Assembly: GCA_905160935.1 (NCBI GenBank)
Contig: CAJHZI010000645.1
Span: forward strand, 58,501-122,500
Direction: 5' to 3'
Source: Enchytraeus crypticus
Taxonomy: Eukaryota > Annelida > Clitellata > Enchytraeida > Enchytraeidae
DNA: 64,000 nucleotides
Part shown: one piece after another, positions 10,901 to 20,599 of the stretch
How positions within the stretch are numbered: the first letter of the stretch is position 1
How the letters are laid out: every line of letters begins with the position of its first letter
Translations under genes and position numbers: made by a program
The notes under the pieces: generated by a model
Told to the model about the DNA's origin: nothing
Database searches by the model: none
The model's input: the letters and a program-made list of their open reading frames with translations, nothing else

Positions 10901-12095
10901 TCTAATCGTTGCCTTTTGCCAATGATAGATTGAGGCGACGTCTGCAATCGATCCGATTTAAGAATAACCTTCCAGCATAACGAGATTTTGTGTTTAAAAG
11001 TTGTCAGCACTCGGACTTCCGAGGTGGTCATCCATCTAAGTAATAACCGAACTCGACGTTGCTTAACTTCGTTTTTGAAGCACACGCTAAACCAAGTCCA
11101 ATATAAACCGCTCTTGGTTTTATATACGAAAAACATGAAATGTTAAGTGGTTATCGGACTGCATTGTAACTGATCTCACTTTCTCTACTATCTATGCGTT
11201 TACTATTGCAATTAGATGATGTATAGCAGCTTGCGGTCATATGTTCCGCTTGGGACATACATCATCTTCGAGTGAGGAAACAGATGTTAAATATTCATTT
11301 TATATTACTTACTTATTTATTGTATTGTAAAGTACTGTATTGTATTGAATCGAGATAGCTATAGATAAATCAATGTTACAAAAATTGCAACAGAGTTTCC
11401 TAAAAAGAATGAAACGGTTGGGGATTGACTGACGATAAGGTATGGGACAGAGGAGTGAAGAGGGTCTATTTGTATCCCGATTCTAGTTAAACTGGGATTA
11501 AATGGAAGATGATGATGATGGTGATGATGATGATGATGATGAATGATTATGATGATGATGATGCTGATGAGTGATATTTTACTGTTATTGAACGAATTGT
11601 ATGGAGCTACATTTCTTGTCATATCGTATTGTATACTATATTATCGTATTATATCGTATAGTATCGTATCGTATATTACTACATTTGTAGTACCTCATCC
11701 TATTTCTAGCGAACTATGCTTCTTAGTATCTTCTTGTTCTTTTTGTTCTTCTTCTACTTCAGTGCACTGCCAAGTGGTAGGTTCAAGGTTTATATTCATA
11801 CTCAAAGTCTGCTTTCTCGCTCCATAAGAGCACTCCTTAGATCAACAAGTTAATCCCTTCACAAAGTCTATGCCTTATGCCTTATCCATACCTAATGTAG
11901 CCTATATCTTGGGAAAAAGTATGATTTCTGAGGTGGTTTTCCATTGCCTTCCTTATTGGTATAACAAATCATGTTTTTGTTTAAGATAAATACAGAGAGA
12001 AACAAACCTGACAGGACGAGTAGTATCACAAGCACAGTGACGTTAAGCATAACAGATAACCATACTAATGACGTCATGGTGACGTAGAGAGGCAT
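5207..12095 (-). CDS. Gene A: secreted PAN/apple plus F-type-lectin-like protein
   Basis: I predict a five-exon gene: 12095-12008, 8482-8199, 7594-7555, 6343-6104 and 5448-5207. The joined frame is 894 nt, encoding 297 residues plus stop. Residues 1-29 are a hydrophobic signal peptide; about 30-124 form a cysteine-rich PAN/apple-like module; a 13-residue Ser/Thr/Asn linker follows; the last 160 residues resemble F-type lectin / F5-8C domains (SWWMLDL near the middle, ARYLFIQLSA and CQVQVYGY at the end). All junctions have AG/GT borders and intron phases 1-0-1-1, identical to gene B. The likely role is an extracellular carbohydrate- or surface-binding protein, perhaps in recognition or mucus. 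Known fucose-binding residues of F-type lectins are not evident, so sugar binding is unproven. Expression is not shown by the sequence. Confidence 0.75.
5680..5905 (+). pseudogene. LINE 3' end fragment (GA-tailed family)
   Basis: It reads as a degenerate copy of the C-terminus of the LINE at 49558-51213: RNWMAHILSGDG corresponds to KKRWIGHILRGEG, followed by the rGRPR region and a stretch like the ATGGACCTGC end. Stops and frameshifts disable it. It sits in intron 4 of gene A. Confidence 0.65.
6104..6343 (-). CDS. Gene A exon 4: lectin-like domain, first half
   Basis: The 240-nt exon begins after ATACTTCAG and ends at AAAC|GTAAGC, a strong donor, in phase 1. It encodes the N-terminal half of an F-type-lectin/F5-8C fold with PERALDG, SCACTD and SWWMLDLKNITTVRKV, matching ADLAVDG, SCSHT and SWWQVDLQNITRVRYV in gene B. 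Confidence 0.85.
6378..6506 (-). repeat. R1 tRNA-like SINE copy
   Basis: On the minus strand it carries the R1 head (TGGAGCCAGTGGCGATGTC), a box B-like GGTTCATATCC and the shared core CGAGTGAGGAAACTGACGTT. It lies in intron 3 of gene A, about 35 bp upstream of the exon 4 acceptor. Confidence 0.85.
6540..6588 (+). repeat. 18-bp G-rich tandem repeat
   Basis: Three copies of AAGGGGMGGGAACACT-like sequence. The G runs could form a quadruplex on the plus strand. Confidence 0.7.
6947..7020 (+). repeat. R5 SINE-like element
   Basis: GGGACGTCCCTGACCTCATC is followed by GAAACGGACGTTAAACC and a (TTA)n tail. Confidence 0.75.
7150..7415 (+). repeat. SINE-like element with LINE-derived tail
   Basis: The first 110 bp (from GGTAAACGGGATTGT) match 28412-28520 but not the LINE. 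The last 110 bp (TTATAGATGATTTACAG through CCAGTAGGCAGTGCA and a GA run) match the 3' end of the LINE at 49558-51213. Two independent copies with the same junction suggest a SINE that borrowed a LINE tail, or a deletion-derived LINE. Confidence 0.6.
7555..7594 (-). CDS. Gene A exon 3: 40-nt linker micro-exon (predicted)
   Basis: The PAN exon ends in phase 0 and the next lectin exon begins in phase 1, so an exon of 3n+1 length is required between them. The 40-nt segment after AAATTGCAG and before G|GTTAGC fits exactly and encodes RNDSSTVENSASY, a plausible flexible linker with potential N-glycosylation at NDS and ENS. The G left over completes an Asp codon with exon 4. Confidence 0.55.
7722..7812 (-). 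repeat. R6 SINE-like element, (ATTG)n tail
   Basis: Read on the minus strand: GACGTCCCTGACATTGGC, then GGAACCGGACGTTGAATTC, then an (ATTG)n tail. The same order recurs at 28905, 48855 and 57163. Confidence 0.75.
7869..7899. repeat. (TA)n microsatellite
   Basis: Uninterrupted TA dinucleotides for about 30 bp in intron 2 of gene A. Confidence 0.95.
8199..8482 (-). CDS. Gene A exon 2: PAN/apple-like module
   Basis: The exon is 284 nt, entered in phase 1 after TATATTTCAG and left in phase 0 at TATCGG|GTAACC. It encodes eight cysteines, with TDCALLCY near the middle matching TECALHCQ in gene B. This spacing suits the PAN/apple superfamily, which commonly mediates protein or carbohydrate contacts outside cells. 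An alternative acceptor six bases further in (CAACAG) would drop two residues. Confidence 0.75.
8641..8878 (-). repeat. R2 tRNA-like SINE copy
   Basis: Nearly full-length inverted copy of the element at 1107-1340, in intron 1 of gene A. Confidence 0.8.
9166..9256 (-). repeat. R5 SINE-like element
   Basis: An (AAT)n tract leads into GGTTAACGTCCATTTCCTCATCC and GATGTCAGGGACGTC, the reverse complement of the R5 core. Confidence 0.8.
9366..10757 (+). mobile_element. Intact DD37E Tc1/mariner-type transposon
   Basis: The element is 1392 bp with terminal inverted repeats of about 37 bp. The left end begins TAGGGTGTCCAGATAG, and the right end is its complement with one early mismatch (GGTC against GATC). 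It is flanked by TA on both sides (9364-9365 and 10758-10759), the standard target duplication of this superfamily. One uninterrupted transposase gene fills the interior. The near-perfect ends and the open gene suggest recent insertion. It lies in intron 1 of gene A, in the opposite orientation. Confidence 0.95.
9611..10675 (+). CDS. IS630/Tc1/mariner transposase, DD37E class
   Basis: The 354-residue protein excises and reinserts the surrounding element by cut-and-paste at TA sites. Residues 1-110 form paired helix-turn-helix DNA-binding regions (YGVIAKKLGRSKAWISKW is clear). The catalytic triad is visible: D150 in VMFTDES, D254 in FQQDGARAHT and E292 in SPDLSPIENVW, with 37 residues between the second and third, hence DD37E. 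VWGGIT around 189-194 is typical of the superfamily. Length matches active relatives and there is no internal stop. The start is the first ATG of the frame, 245 bp inside the left end. Whether it is active cannot be read from sequence. Confidence 0.95.
   Translation: MATLNEAQIRAQAITLLEEKYSYGVIAKKLGRSKAWISKWANRYKQNPNETLQSRYQGGRKSVLTAAAQKLIRQSKYVRGQSLRKLARRLKDKRFAGCKETIRQYMRTTLKWKCFKRQKVPKLSSAYKVRRVNFAKKFKDIDWSRVMFTDESPFKLYYVPNNKNDVVWGSQETSVPCAPQVKFSPSVLVWGGITARGLTKLHIIPNKTSVNSTYYINEILEKEVKPAFQRTVVCTNLTATKLFRNNGEGLFQQDGARAHTSRASVEWLNTNINGYISPEDWPPNSPDLSPIENVWSIMAATVYADPEPQTLNSLKRRIRKAWKSIPLKTLTNLIGSMHDRLDAVLKNKGDIIKY
10800..11097 (-). repeat. R3 5S-rRNA-derived SINE copy
   Basis: On the minus strand, GAAGTTAAGCAACGTCG then TACTTAGATGGATGACCACC and GGAAGTCCGAGTGCTG closely follow the 3' half of 5S rRNA. 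The body GGAAGGTTATTCTTAAATC and AAAGGCAACGATTA matches copies at 4752 and 16150. It is the best preserved 5S-like segment in the window, but it lacks the 5' part and is not a functional 5S gene. Confidence 0.85.
11380..11562 (+). repeat. R4 SINE-like element, 3' part with (GAT)n tail
   Basis: GGGGATTGACTGACGATA, GGTCTATTTGTATCCCGA and AGTTAAACTGGGATTAAATG precede a (GAT)n tract. The same order occurs in the copies at 19745 and 31395. Confidence 0.75.
11835..11960 (+). repeat. R8 dispersed repeat, copy 1
   Basis: It shares AATCCCTTCA, the AGAA/GGGAAAAAG-to-TCTGAGG region and CCATTGCCTTCCTTA with 15575-15690. Only two copies are seen in the window; the origin is unknown. Confidence 0.55.
12008..12095 (-). 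CDS. Gene A exon 1: signal peptide
   Basis: The exon starts at an ATG and gives MPLYVTMTSLVWLSVMLNV followed by a Val/Leu/Ile-rich run, a typical secretion signal of 29 residues. It ends at CTGTCAG|GTTTGT, leaving phase 1. Joining the final G to the CA that opens exon 2 makes an Ala codon. The start is chosen as the only ATG that places the hydrophobic core near the N-terminus. A short N-terminal membrane anchor is the alternative reading. Confidence 0.65.
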
Positions 12096-12580
12096 TGTTG
12101 TTATGCTAGCTTTCTTTTTGTTGTAATGTTCTTCTAATTCTGTAACACTAGACGTTTCTTCTGTTTTTTTATTTTTTCACTCTGAAGTATTGTCTTTATT
12201 CAGCTAATAATTCTCAATCATAGTGATTTTCAAAGTTAATAAAACAAGCATGCAACGGAAGAGCTAAAATTACCTAGTAAACATGTTAGTACATTTTACA
12301 CTTTTTGATAAAAATATTGAGACTTTAAATGAGAGTAGGTATATACGAACAGGTTGTGGCATTAGCGGTCAAATAAAATAAAGTTCAAGTGTAACTTTAG
12401 CTTTACTTTAGTTAGAATTTCAAAATAAATGTTCTTAATTAAACTTACAACGTTGAGTAAGTTATTAACATGGAAATCATATCAAAATTATCTAATTATT
12501 CTTACTATGCTCGTTCCTTTTTCAGGAATTTAATTTTAGCTCTTCCCAATATTTTTTCTCAATATTTTTATTTATTCAGT
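12096..12580. other. Upstream region of gene A
   Basis: This is the 5' flank of the predicted gene A start. It is AT-rich; I see no clear TATA box at a convincing distance and cannot place the transcription start. Confidence 0.4.
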
Positions 12581-12587
12581 TATGCAA

Positions 12588-12760
12588 GATCCCCGTGTTG
12601 TGTCCGGGTTGCTTGAAGAATAGACCAACCGTGTAAAAATGCACGTGTCGTAGAAGGTGACATAAAAACCAGATCCAAACCAACGTCCGGAAAAAGGCTA
12701 TCGGTTGGTGAGCGCTTAGACTCCAGAAATTGCTATCTTGTCTGTTAAAATCTTGTCTGC
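12588..12760 (+). repeat. R4 SINE-like element, 5' part
   Basis: CCCGTGTTGTGTCCGGGTTG begins the element, followed by CACGTGTCGTAGAAGGTGAC and GGTTGGTGAGCGCTTAGACT. The 3' half is missing or diverged. Confidence 0.75.
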
Positions 12761-13471
12761 TAGGCAGGAGGTCACTGGTTCCAGCCCAAGCCGGGTCGTC
12801 TTTGACTACATTCTTCTGGTCGTTAGGTACTCTCAAAATCTGTTACTCACTTTTCTTCATATTAGCGCTTCTTATATTACGGATCGGTTCACTCTATGGA
12901 ATTCTTGATTCAGGAATTCCATAACATATAACATACAATAACATTGGGACTGGTATTGTAGTGTCTGAAACAAGTTCAGCTTAAATAGTTGAACGAGATA
13001 TGAACGATCCTAAATGATGTTGAGGAAATTAGAATGGGAATAATTGCATCTGTTTGTAAAAGTCATTCCATTGAAAGACGATTTTAAAGAGCAAACCTAA
13101 TAGAAACTCAAGAGACCTGTTGACTAATTTTCAGCTCATTAAATGTAAATATTTATAATACAAAAAGTTAAAAAATGAATTTAAACATTAGTTAAAGAGA
13201 ATTTCATAAACAGGACACTTAACAATTAACTTATTTTTTCATTTTAATCCTCTTAAACTTTAAATCTGGCTTTTCGGTATTTTTCCTTTCATTCACTATA
13301 AACATTTAAGTGCTTCAACCTTAACTTTATCAATTTCTTCTTTTTCTTTCTCATTTTAACTTTTAAGAATACAACTACTAACCTTTTAAATTAAATGTTT
13401 AAAAGAATTGTCCAATAAGCAGTTTAACCCGTTGATTCTCAATATTCAAAATAGACGAGACATTCAAACCT

Positions 13472-13677
13472 TTTCTATTAGAAATAGTTTCTCGAATTGT
13501 CTTTATTCTAGTTCTTTTTTAGTTTTTTGTTATTATTATTATTACTATTGTATATATGGGAATATATACAATAGTAATAGTAATAATATCCCATATATAC
13601 AATAGTAATAATAATAATAATAAAACTAAAAAAGAACTAGAATAAAGACAATTCGAGAAACTATTTCTAATAGAAAG
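13472..13677. repeat. Long near-perfect inverted repeat (hairpin)
   Basis: Arms at 13472-13560 and 13590-13677 are almost perfectly complementary over about 88 bp and enclose a 29-nt loop. The loop itself (AATATATACAATAGTAATAG) repeats part of the right arm. Both arms contain (ATT)n/(AAT)n. It could be a fold-back or MITE-like element; no target duplication is clear. Confidence 0.9.
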
Positions 13678-13779
13678 TAACAAAATAACTTAACAGTAAT
13701 AGAATTTTAAGACCTTCTTAAATAACAAATTTGTAACCGATATTATGTTTTCAGGTATGACAGTGTAAATGGACTCTGT

Positions 13780-14635
13780 ACATGTGTATGACTGTGTTCA
13801 TGTATATTGCTGTGTACGTGTATATGATTGTGTACATGTGCATGACTGTACATGTGTATGACTATGAACTTGTGTATATCTGTGTACATGTGCATCACTG
13901 TGTACATGTGTATTAGTGTGTACATGTGTATGACAGTGTACAAGTGTATTAGTGCGTACATGTGTATGACAGTGTACATGTGTATTAGTGTGTACATGTG
14001 TATGACAGTGTACATGTGTATGACTTTGTACATGTGTATGACAGTGTACATGTGTATGACTGTGTACATGTGTATGACTTTGTACATGTGTATGACTGTG
14101 TACATGTGTATGACTGTGTACATGTGTATGACTGTGTACATGTGTATGACTGTGTACATGTGTATGACTGTGTACATGTGTATGACTGTGTACATGTGTA
14201 TGACTGTGTACATGTGTATGACTTTGTACATGTGTATGACTGTGTACATGTGTATGACTGTGTACATGTGTATGACAGTGTACATGTGTATGACTTTGTA
14301 CATGTGTATGACTGTGTACATGTGTATGACTGTGTACATGTGTATGACTTTGTACATGTGTATGACTGTGTACATGTGTATGACTGTGTACATGTCTATG
14401 ACTGTGTACATGTCTATGACTGTGTACATGTGTATGACTGTGTACATGTGTATGACTGTGTACATGTGTATGACTGTGTACATGTCTATGACTGTGTACA
14501 TGTGTATGACTGTGTACATGTGTATGACTGTGTACATGTGCATGACTGTATACATGTATATATGACAGTGTACACGTGTATGACTGTGTACATGTATATT
14601 TAACAGTGTACACGTGTATATAACAGTGAATATTG
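13780..14635 (+). repeat. 18-bp minisatellite (TGTGTACATGTGTATGAC)n
   Basis: Roughly 47 copies of an 18-bp unit with base changes such as TTTGTAC or GTGTATTAG variants, more degenerate at both edges. Because 18 is a multiple of three and few units carry stops, long open frames appear in several frames on both strands; they are not genes. Confidence 0.95.
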
Positions 14636-14639
14636 CATG

Positions 14640-15417
14640 GCAAAGTATAGGCTTAAGTGTATTTATGTGTGTCAATGTGCTTGTTTAATTTTATTTGAAT
14701 GCTTGTATATGTAAATGTTTTATTTCCATTTTAGTAATGAAATACATGTAAATTAAAACAAATGCATTCTTAATTACTGCGAGTTAACTAACGGTCTACG
14801 TGTCAGCTGCACTTGTAAGAGGAAGTTCTAGGCATTCGAATGGATTCGATATTCGGAAAATTGTACTAATTATTTTACACCGATTCGATGAGTAAATTAA
14901 TCAAATACTTATATAATCTAGAAGTAAATATCGTAAATTATTATATGAAATTTATTTAATAGCTATTAATAAACTAAGTTGAGCTCTCTACTCCGCATAT
15001 CTATGCTATAAATGTTGCAGACAAGCGTCGCCTACACTAGGGCTCCTATCAAGAACATCGCAGAACTTCTTGTCACTGCTTCGCTCGATATTCTACTATT
15101 CTGACAGTAATATAAAGACCTAGAAGCAGTAAATTCATTCATCCGCTAAAGACATTATAGTTTTTTGTCGGTTGTCTGGGTTTTATTACAAATTACAAGA
15201 CCGCGACCTCTGTTCAGCGAACAGGAAGCAATAAAATCCCTCGATTGTTCTCATCACAATCCTTCACACTGGGAAAATATTTCCACTTTCCACGTGTTGA
15301 CGGTTTTGGTTAGTTGCCTCAATATAGGGCCTAAATAAGAACATCGTACGTAAATCAACACCAATGAAAAATTAAACCCATCTCAAGCGGAATCTTATTT
15401 TTCACTCTTTCTTTCAC
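14640..15417. other. Non-coding DNA, nothing recognised
   Basis: AT-rich sequence without splice-bounded exons or a repeat shared elsewhere in the window. Confidence 0.5.
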
Positions 15418-15450
15418 GCTCTCTCTCTCTATTTCTCTCTCTCTCTCTCT

Positions 15451-15505
<55 letters not shown>
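15418..15505. repeat. (CT)n(TA)n compound microsatellite
   Basis: A CT tract passes directly into about 25 TA units. Confidence 0.95.
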
Positions 15506-15508
<3 letters not shown>

Positions 15509-15574
15509 TTCTTTCATTTGGGAGGTCCAAGACATATATTTATATACTTAAAACCCTATAAAGAACACTCTTTA

Positions 15575-15690
15575 AAATAACAAGGTAATCCCTTCAAAAG
15601 GTCATGCCATATATACACCTTTAGGCCCATAGTTTAGAGAAATGTGGCTACTGAGGGGTTTCCTGTTGCCTTCCTTAGTTCATCTTATAT
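15575..15690 (+). repeat. R8 dispersed repeat, copy 2
   Basis: Matches 11835-11960 over AATCCCTTCA through TTGCCTTCCTTA. Confidence 0.55.
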
Positions 15691-15993
15691 CGCTGTAATG
15701 GTACATTCGGTAGCACTCTCGATTGATTACCATAAAGTCGTCAATTTGAAAATCATCCCAACTGACGTCTAAGGTTCACTTCATTGCACTAACTAAAGTT
15801 GAACTGAGGTTATAATATTATGCTTCGTAGATTAAAAATATGTTTTGCTGTAAATTTATATAATATTATTTATTTGACTGAACTCGGACAAAGCTCTGCA
15901 TATGAAGATTAGATATATCAAAAGTGCTGTGATAGTATAACTACTGTCCGCAGAGCCAAATATGTGGTGACTGAGAAACATTTATCAATATAG

Positions 15994-15996
<3 letters not shown>

Positions 15997-16036
<40 letters not shown>
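15997..16036. repeat. (TA)n microsatellite
   Basis: About 20 TA units. Confidence 0.95.
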
Positions 16037-16037
<1 letters not shown>

Positions 16038-16149
16038 TGTATATATAATAATATAGTATCAATATAGTATTTATCATCTAATCAATATCAACGGAGGCTA
16101 AATTAACCAACCACTCCGTAAACCTACAGCCTTTAAAGCAAAACGAAGC

Positions 16150-16429
16150 AGCGGGATCTAGCGCACGTGATTTAGTAACGCATCAATAATTGAAGTTAAG
16201 CTACTTCGGCCTCGGTTAGTAAGTACATGGTTGCGTGACCACCTTGGAAGACCGAGAATTGACAGCATTTAGTAAAAAAATCCCAAGGTGTTGGAAGGTT
16301 ATTCTTAAATCGTCGCCGGTTACAATTGATGCTCCATCGAAAGGCAACGATTACTAATAATTATGTAGAGGAAGGAGGAAATGGGTATAAACAAGCATCT
16401 GTACTGGCGGACCCAATGTATCGTTATGT
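16150..16429 (+). repeat. R3 5S-rRNA-derived SINE, uninterrupted copy
   Basis: Positions 16190-16260 resemble 5S rRNA (GAAGTTAAGC, GGTTAGTA, GACCACCTTGGAAGACC). The body follows the copy at 4752 but lacks its LINE insert, so it serves as the empty-site reference. It ends near CGTTATGT. Confidence 0.8.
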
Positions 16430-17240
16430 TAGAATCAAAGACATCTGTAGTATGGATTACGTCCATACTACTTATATCATTTGACAAAAATCTCTTTTGG
16501 TGCTTAATTTAAAAATTGTTATAGCTGACTCAAATAGGTAAACAAGATGTAATATGAACCATGATCAATGACGATAAATATAGATATATTTATGATGACC
16601 GGGCTGGTATCATCATCCAACAATACAATCAATTAATGCTATTCTTTCTTGTTACCAGTTCAGTACTCGCCCATCAGTAATATGTCTTCAATACATAGAA
16701 CTGCCTCCATAATGCTTTCAGCTTCCAGTAGTTGTCTCGGATTTCCTTAAAAAAATGCATTTTTATTTTATTTTTCAATTTAAATTATTGAGTTCAGTTG
16801 CAGCCGACGTTGAACTACGCACTTAATTTCACGTGAGCTAAACAAGACAATAGATAATCTTAATTAGTAACGTTGGACATTACCCGGTCAATACTGCGAG
16901 GAAAGTATGTATATCTCACTGATTTTGATACAAAAGATGAGAAGTAAAACTCGTTCAATGAAACACCCTCTTCTGACAGCTATCACGTTACTCTGCACAA
17001 TACGTTTTTTGTAGACCATTACATTATTGTCTACAATTATCTGACATTATATTCCTGTGCTTTTTTGAAATCTACATTTGAAGGATTTAGTTAAGTATGT
17101 CAGTATCTCGCTTCGTGTCGTTCATGGCTTGTTGACAGCAAATAGCTTTCTAATCAAAATTGCTGTAAATTAATGATAATAATAATAATAATGTTAATAA
17201 TAGTAATTATTATTAGAATTATAACAATTCGCCATCTTTA
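16430..17240. other. Non-coding DNA, nothing recognised
   Basis: AT-rich, with an (AAT)n-like tract at 17171-17215. No coding or repeat signal. Confidence 0.5.
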
Positions 17241-17249
17241 CCCATTACA

Positions 17250-18000
17250 TTAATGTTATTCTCATCTCCTTTCGTTTTCCTATTGAATCTTGTCTATTGC
17301 CAGACTACCTTGTACAACAGATAGACCATATTCTTCTACCAAATTCTGCTAAATCCTCACATTTTTAACTCCACCATATTTCGCTGGCTCCTCCTGAACT
17401 GACCGAAAAGCCAGTTCAGGAATGTGGCTTATTAAATGAATTCACGCGGCCTTACTTGTAACATAATTTCTCATATAAGAGAAGAACTAATTACAAGTGC
17501 GTTGTGGACTCGATCATCTATGCAAAATAGTTCTATTTCTTCTACATATATATTAATAAACCAGTTCAGTTCCCTGCACTGGCTCAAAGTCTTCTGCACA
17601 AGACGGCTCTCTGACATACAAGACCATCACCACACCTGGCTACATGGTTAAATGTTTCAATAATTACAAGTGTGGTCAACTACCTCCCGGCAGTCGTTTA
17701 CTAGATCCTCTATAAACTGTCCGGACTTATTTGATCTGCAATGATGTACATTGTCGTCGTTACGGATCAAATCATTGAAGTCACTCAACGGCAATACTTC
17801 TATCAGAACCTTCCCTCTTCTGGAAATAACTTCTCGATACAAACGGTCCAAGCGCTACTACCAGCACACTGTTCCACAGACATGGAATTCTCTTTCGTTT
17901 TTCGCACCCCCTCATCTTCTCTTGATCAGTCTTTCCTTCTTTATGAGTTAGTTTCAAAGGCAGTTAAAAGCTTTTCTATTTGATGTGTCCTATCCACCAT
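17250..18000 (+). pseudogene. Decayed CR1/L2-like LINE reverse-transcriptase C-terminus
   Basis: Fragments of the C-terminal part of CR1/L2-type ORF2 are scattered over the plus frames: SSLHWLKV near 17567, and TVPQTWNSL near 17870, followed by KAFLFD-like sequence, the usual order LHWLP, LWNSLP, FK. Several frameshifts and stops separate them. Identification rests on these short motifs only. Confidence 0.5.
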
Positions 18001-18009
18001 GCTTCATGA

Positions 18010-18815
18010 ACTGAAACCAACTCGTAAAAAACATTCATTCCGCTAGCACCCTTCCTTAGACTAAATATTCGGATTTTTTTCGCACCGTTTCTAAACACCA
18101 ACTTTCTGATCTTCGGTTTTGATTTTGTTTCCATAGTGTTCAATTATGTCGTGGACAACAGTAGCCTTTAATTGTATTGTTGTTGTTGTTATTGATGCAA
18201 AAGAGCGACGAAGATGGAATATCCTTCGAACCAATGGTGGGGAATTTATCTCCCATATCACAATTCTTCAACCCCCCTCACTCCCTAATTCATAGTTTTT
18301 GACGACAGTCACGTTAGCCTGTTACTAACTGAATGAGAACTAGTACCTAATATTCCATCTACATGTATAAGAAGTTACCCATTTGGTACAATTAAATCTT
18401 TTTATATTATTTTTTTCTATTTTATTGTAATACAATAATATATATTTAATATCACCCCTTTCCCACCATTGAAACGGCTATGTTGTTAGCCTTAACCTAT
18501 ATATTTCTTCATACAGTATCATTATACAGTTTTGTTTCCTCTATATATTACAGTATCACAAAAGCTAACGAATTCTCATCATTTCGTTATTTCGTACATA
18601 TTTTGACTTGTTAATTGAAGGCTGTATGGACAGTATTGGATTATTAATTAGTATCGGACATGGTTATACGCTTAGATAAAAGTGAGATTATCCTAGACAC
18701 AGTCGTGAAAATTATAATTCTCTAATTAAAAGAATAATTGTACTAGTTCCACTTTTTTCAGTTGATCCAATTCTGCAATGACCAATGTAGAATATGCTTC
18801 TTCTAAAAATAGATC
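18010..18815. other. Non-coding DNA, nothing recognised
   Basis: AT-rich sequence with a TTG microsatellite near 18176-18190 and no coding signal. Confidence 0.5.
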
Positions 18816-18819
18816 ATCA

Positions 18820-19012
18820 GCATCATTATCGTCGTCATAATTATCATTATCATCATCGTCATCATTATCATCATCATCGTCATCATCAACTTCTTCTTTT
18901 TCTTCTTCCTTAACGCCAGTTTAACTAGGGTCCAGATTAGAAAATTTTCTAACAATTTCTGGAGTCTAGGCTCCCTTCAACCCGATGCCCTTTCTGACAT
19001 TGGCAAAAACCA
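18820..19012 (-). repeat. R4 SINE-like fragment with (ATC)n tail
   Basis: An ATC-rich tract at 18820-18890 is the complement of the R4 (GAT)n tail, followed by AGTTTAACTAGGGTC and CAATTTCTGGAGTCTAGGCT on the plus strand, the complement of the R4 body with an internal deletion. Confidence 0.65.
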
Positions 19013-19744
19013 TAGATCAAATATAGATCAAAATATAGATCACGTTATAAATACTCAGACTCTTATATAACTCTGAAATAGAATGTGTGAATGTTAACTG
19101 TGGCCAGGAGAAAATCTTTGACTTTTTCAGCAGCGGAAGCTGGAATTGTGTAACGATTTTAATCGTTTTCTAGAATTAACACAAAGGGAGAAGAGTTCGA
19201 AAAGAGAAAACTTGTAAAGTGACATTGATTTTTATCATAAATCCTGTTGTTCCATAACGACTGCATGTAAATAACAGTTGTAGAACAAAAGAAAAATCTC
19301 ACGCTGGCATAATTGACAATGTTTTATAGTTCAATGTTGACAATTTTTATCGAGTACTAAAATTGCTAATTAAACATGCAAAATAACATATTTATGCTTT
19401 AAGCGCTAAGGTAAAAATGACTCAACTGTTTGCATCAAGTAGGCCTATAAAATTTTACCTGTGGGCCTAATTGCTGCAGTAGTAGCCTGTTTGGGAGGAA
19501 TTAAAGAGGAAAGAGATTTTATTTACGATATATTGATAGTAGTTCACGTCTGAATAAGACAGAACCAGTAAGCATCTAAAATCGTAAAATCGTTTCAACA
19601 GATCGGTATTGGCTTTTATAGAAGTCCCTGCCAGCATATCGGAAAGGCGAAACGAACGCCAAACTCTTAACATTGAACGTTTTTCTTCTCTAGATGAAGG
19701 CATTCAAAAATTCAATCTTTAATTTGTTGTTGATATTCGTCTAA

Positions 19745-19911
19745 ATCTCATTAGATCATAGGCTCCAGAAACTGCTACAAAAATTTTACAAGAACGAATA
19801 GAAGAGAGTGTAGGGGACTGACTGATAACATGACAATATGATATGGGACAAAAGAGCAGTGGTGAAGGTCTATTCGTATCCAGACCTTAATTAAACTGGG
19901 ATTAAATGGAA

Positions 19912-19942
<31 letters not shown>

Positions 19943-19949
19943 GTGATGG

Positions 19950-19998
<49 letters not shown>

Positions 19999-20015
19999 GA
20001 TGATGATGATGATTA
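19745..20015 (+). repeat. R4 SINE-like element with long (GAT)n tail
   Basis: AGGCTCCAGAAACTGCTAC, GGTCTATTCGTATCCAGA, TTAAACTGGGATTAAATGGA, then about 100 bp of GAT/GGT repeats. Confidence 0.8.
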
Positions 20016-20455
20016 GTCTGAATTTTTCTATCGGTTGTGTTGAATTTGTTACTGAAATTTATATTTTTAAATGTAATAAATTTTAAAATTATTAAATTTA
20101 ATAATTGATTAAAATTAAGTCATTATTTATACTTTTAATATTTTATTTATTACTATCTTATTTTTTCTATTGCTTTTTTCTAAGCAACACGACAATGTAG
20201 AGAGAATGAGTGGTTTACGTTGAATGGGCCCTGACTATATGCAGAGTTTGCTAGCATTATGTGTAATATACATCACATGTACTTGTAGTATGCAGTAAGC
20301 AGTATTACTAATTACATGTAGCTTGATTTTGTTTTCTACGAGGAATAGTCTTTCTGGAATTTCCAGATCAATATAATATTTCGTAAGAAATAATTTAAAG
20401 TAGGCTACAAGAACAATTTTCAGAAGAATAATTGAAAAAGTAAAGAAGCCTTAAA
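20016..20455. other. Non-coding DNA, nothing recognised
   Basis: AT-rich, no exon or repeat signal. Confidence 0.5.
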
Positions 20456-20467
20456 GCCGATACTATA

Positions 20468-20583
20468 GCATCAGTGTCATCTCTCGAAAGTGATATTAGT
20501 GACGGGAGAGCTCAGAATTTGAACCCACACATATTGATCCGAGTTCGGATATCTTACCGACATCGCCACTGGGTCCAGCCATT
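20468..20583 (-). repeat. R1 tRNA-like SINE copy, diverged
   Basis: The complement of the R1 head, box B region and shared core is recognisable from CAGTGTCATC to GGGTCCAGCC. Confidence 0.75.
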
Positions 20584-20599
20584 TCAATCGAAGTATATT

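Noticed and set aside
10985-11097. Functional 5S rRNA gene
   Set aside because: Only the 3' half resembles 5S, and the same non-5S body follows in all three copies, so it is a SINE.
13743-14675. Open frames up to 310 codons on both strands (HVHSHT, MCMTVY repeats)
   Set aside because: Artefacts of an 18-bp minisatellite that lacks stops.
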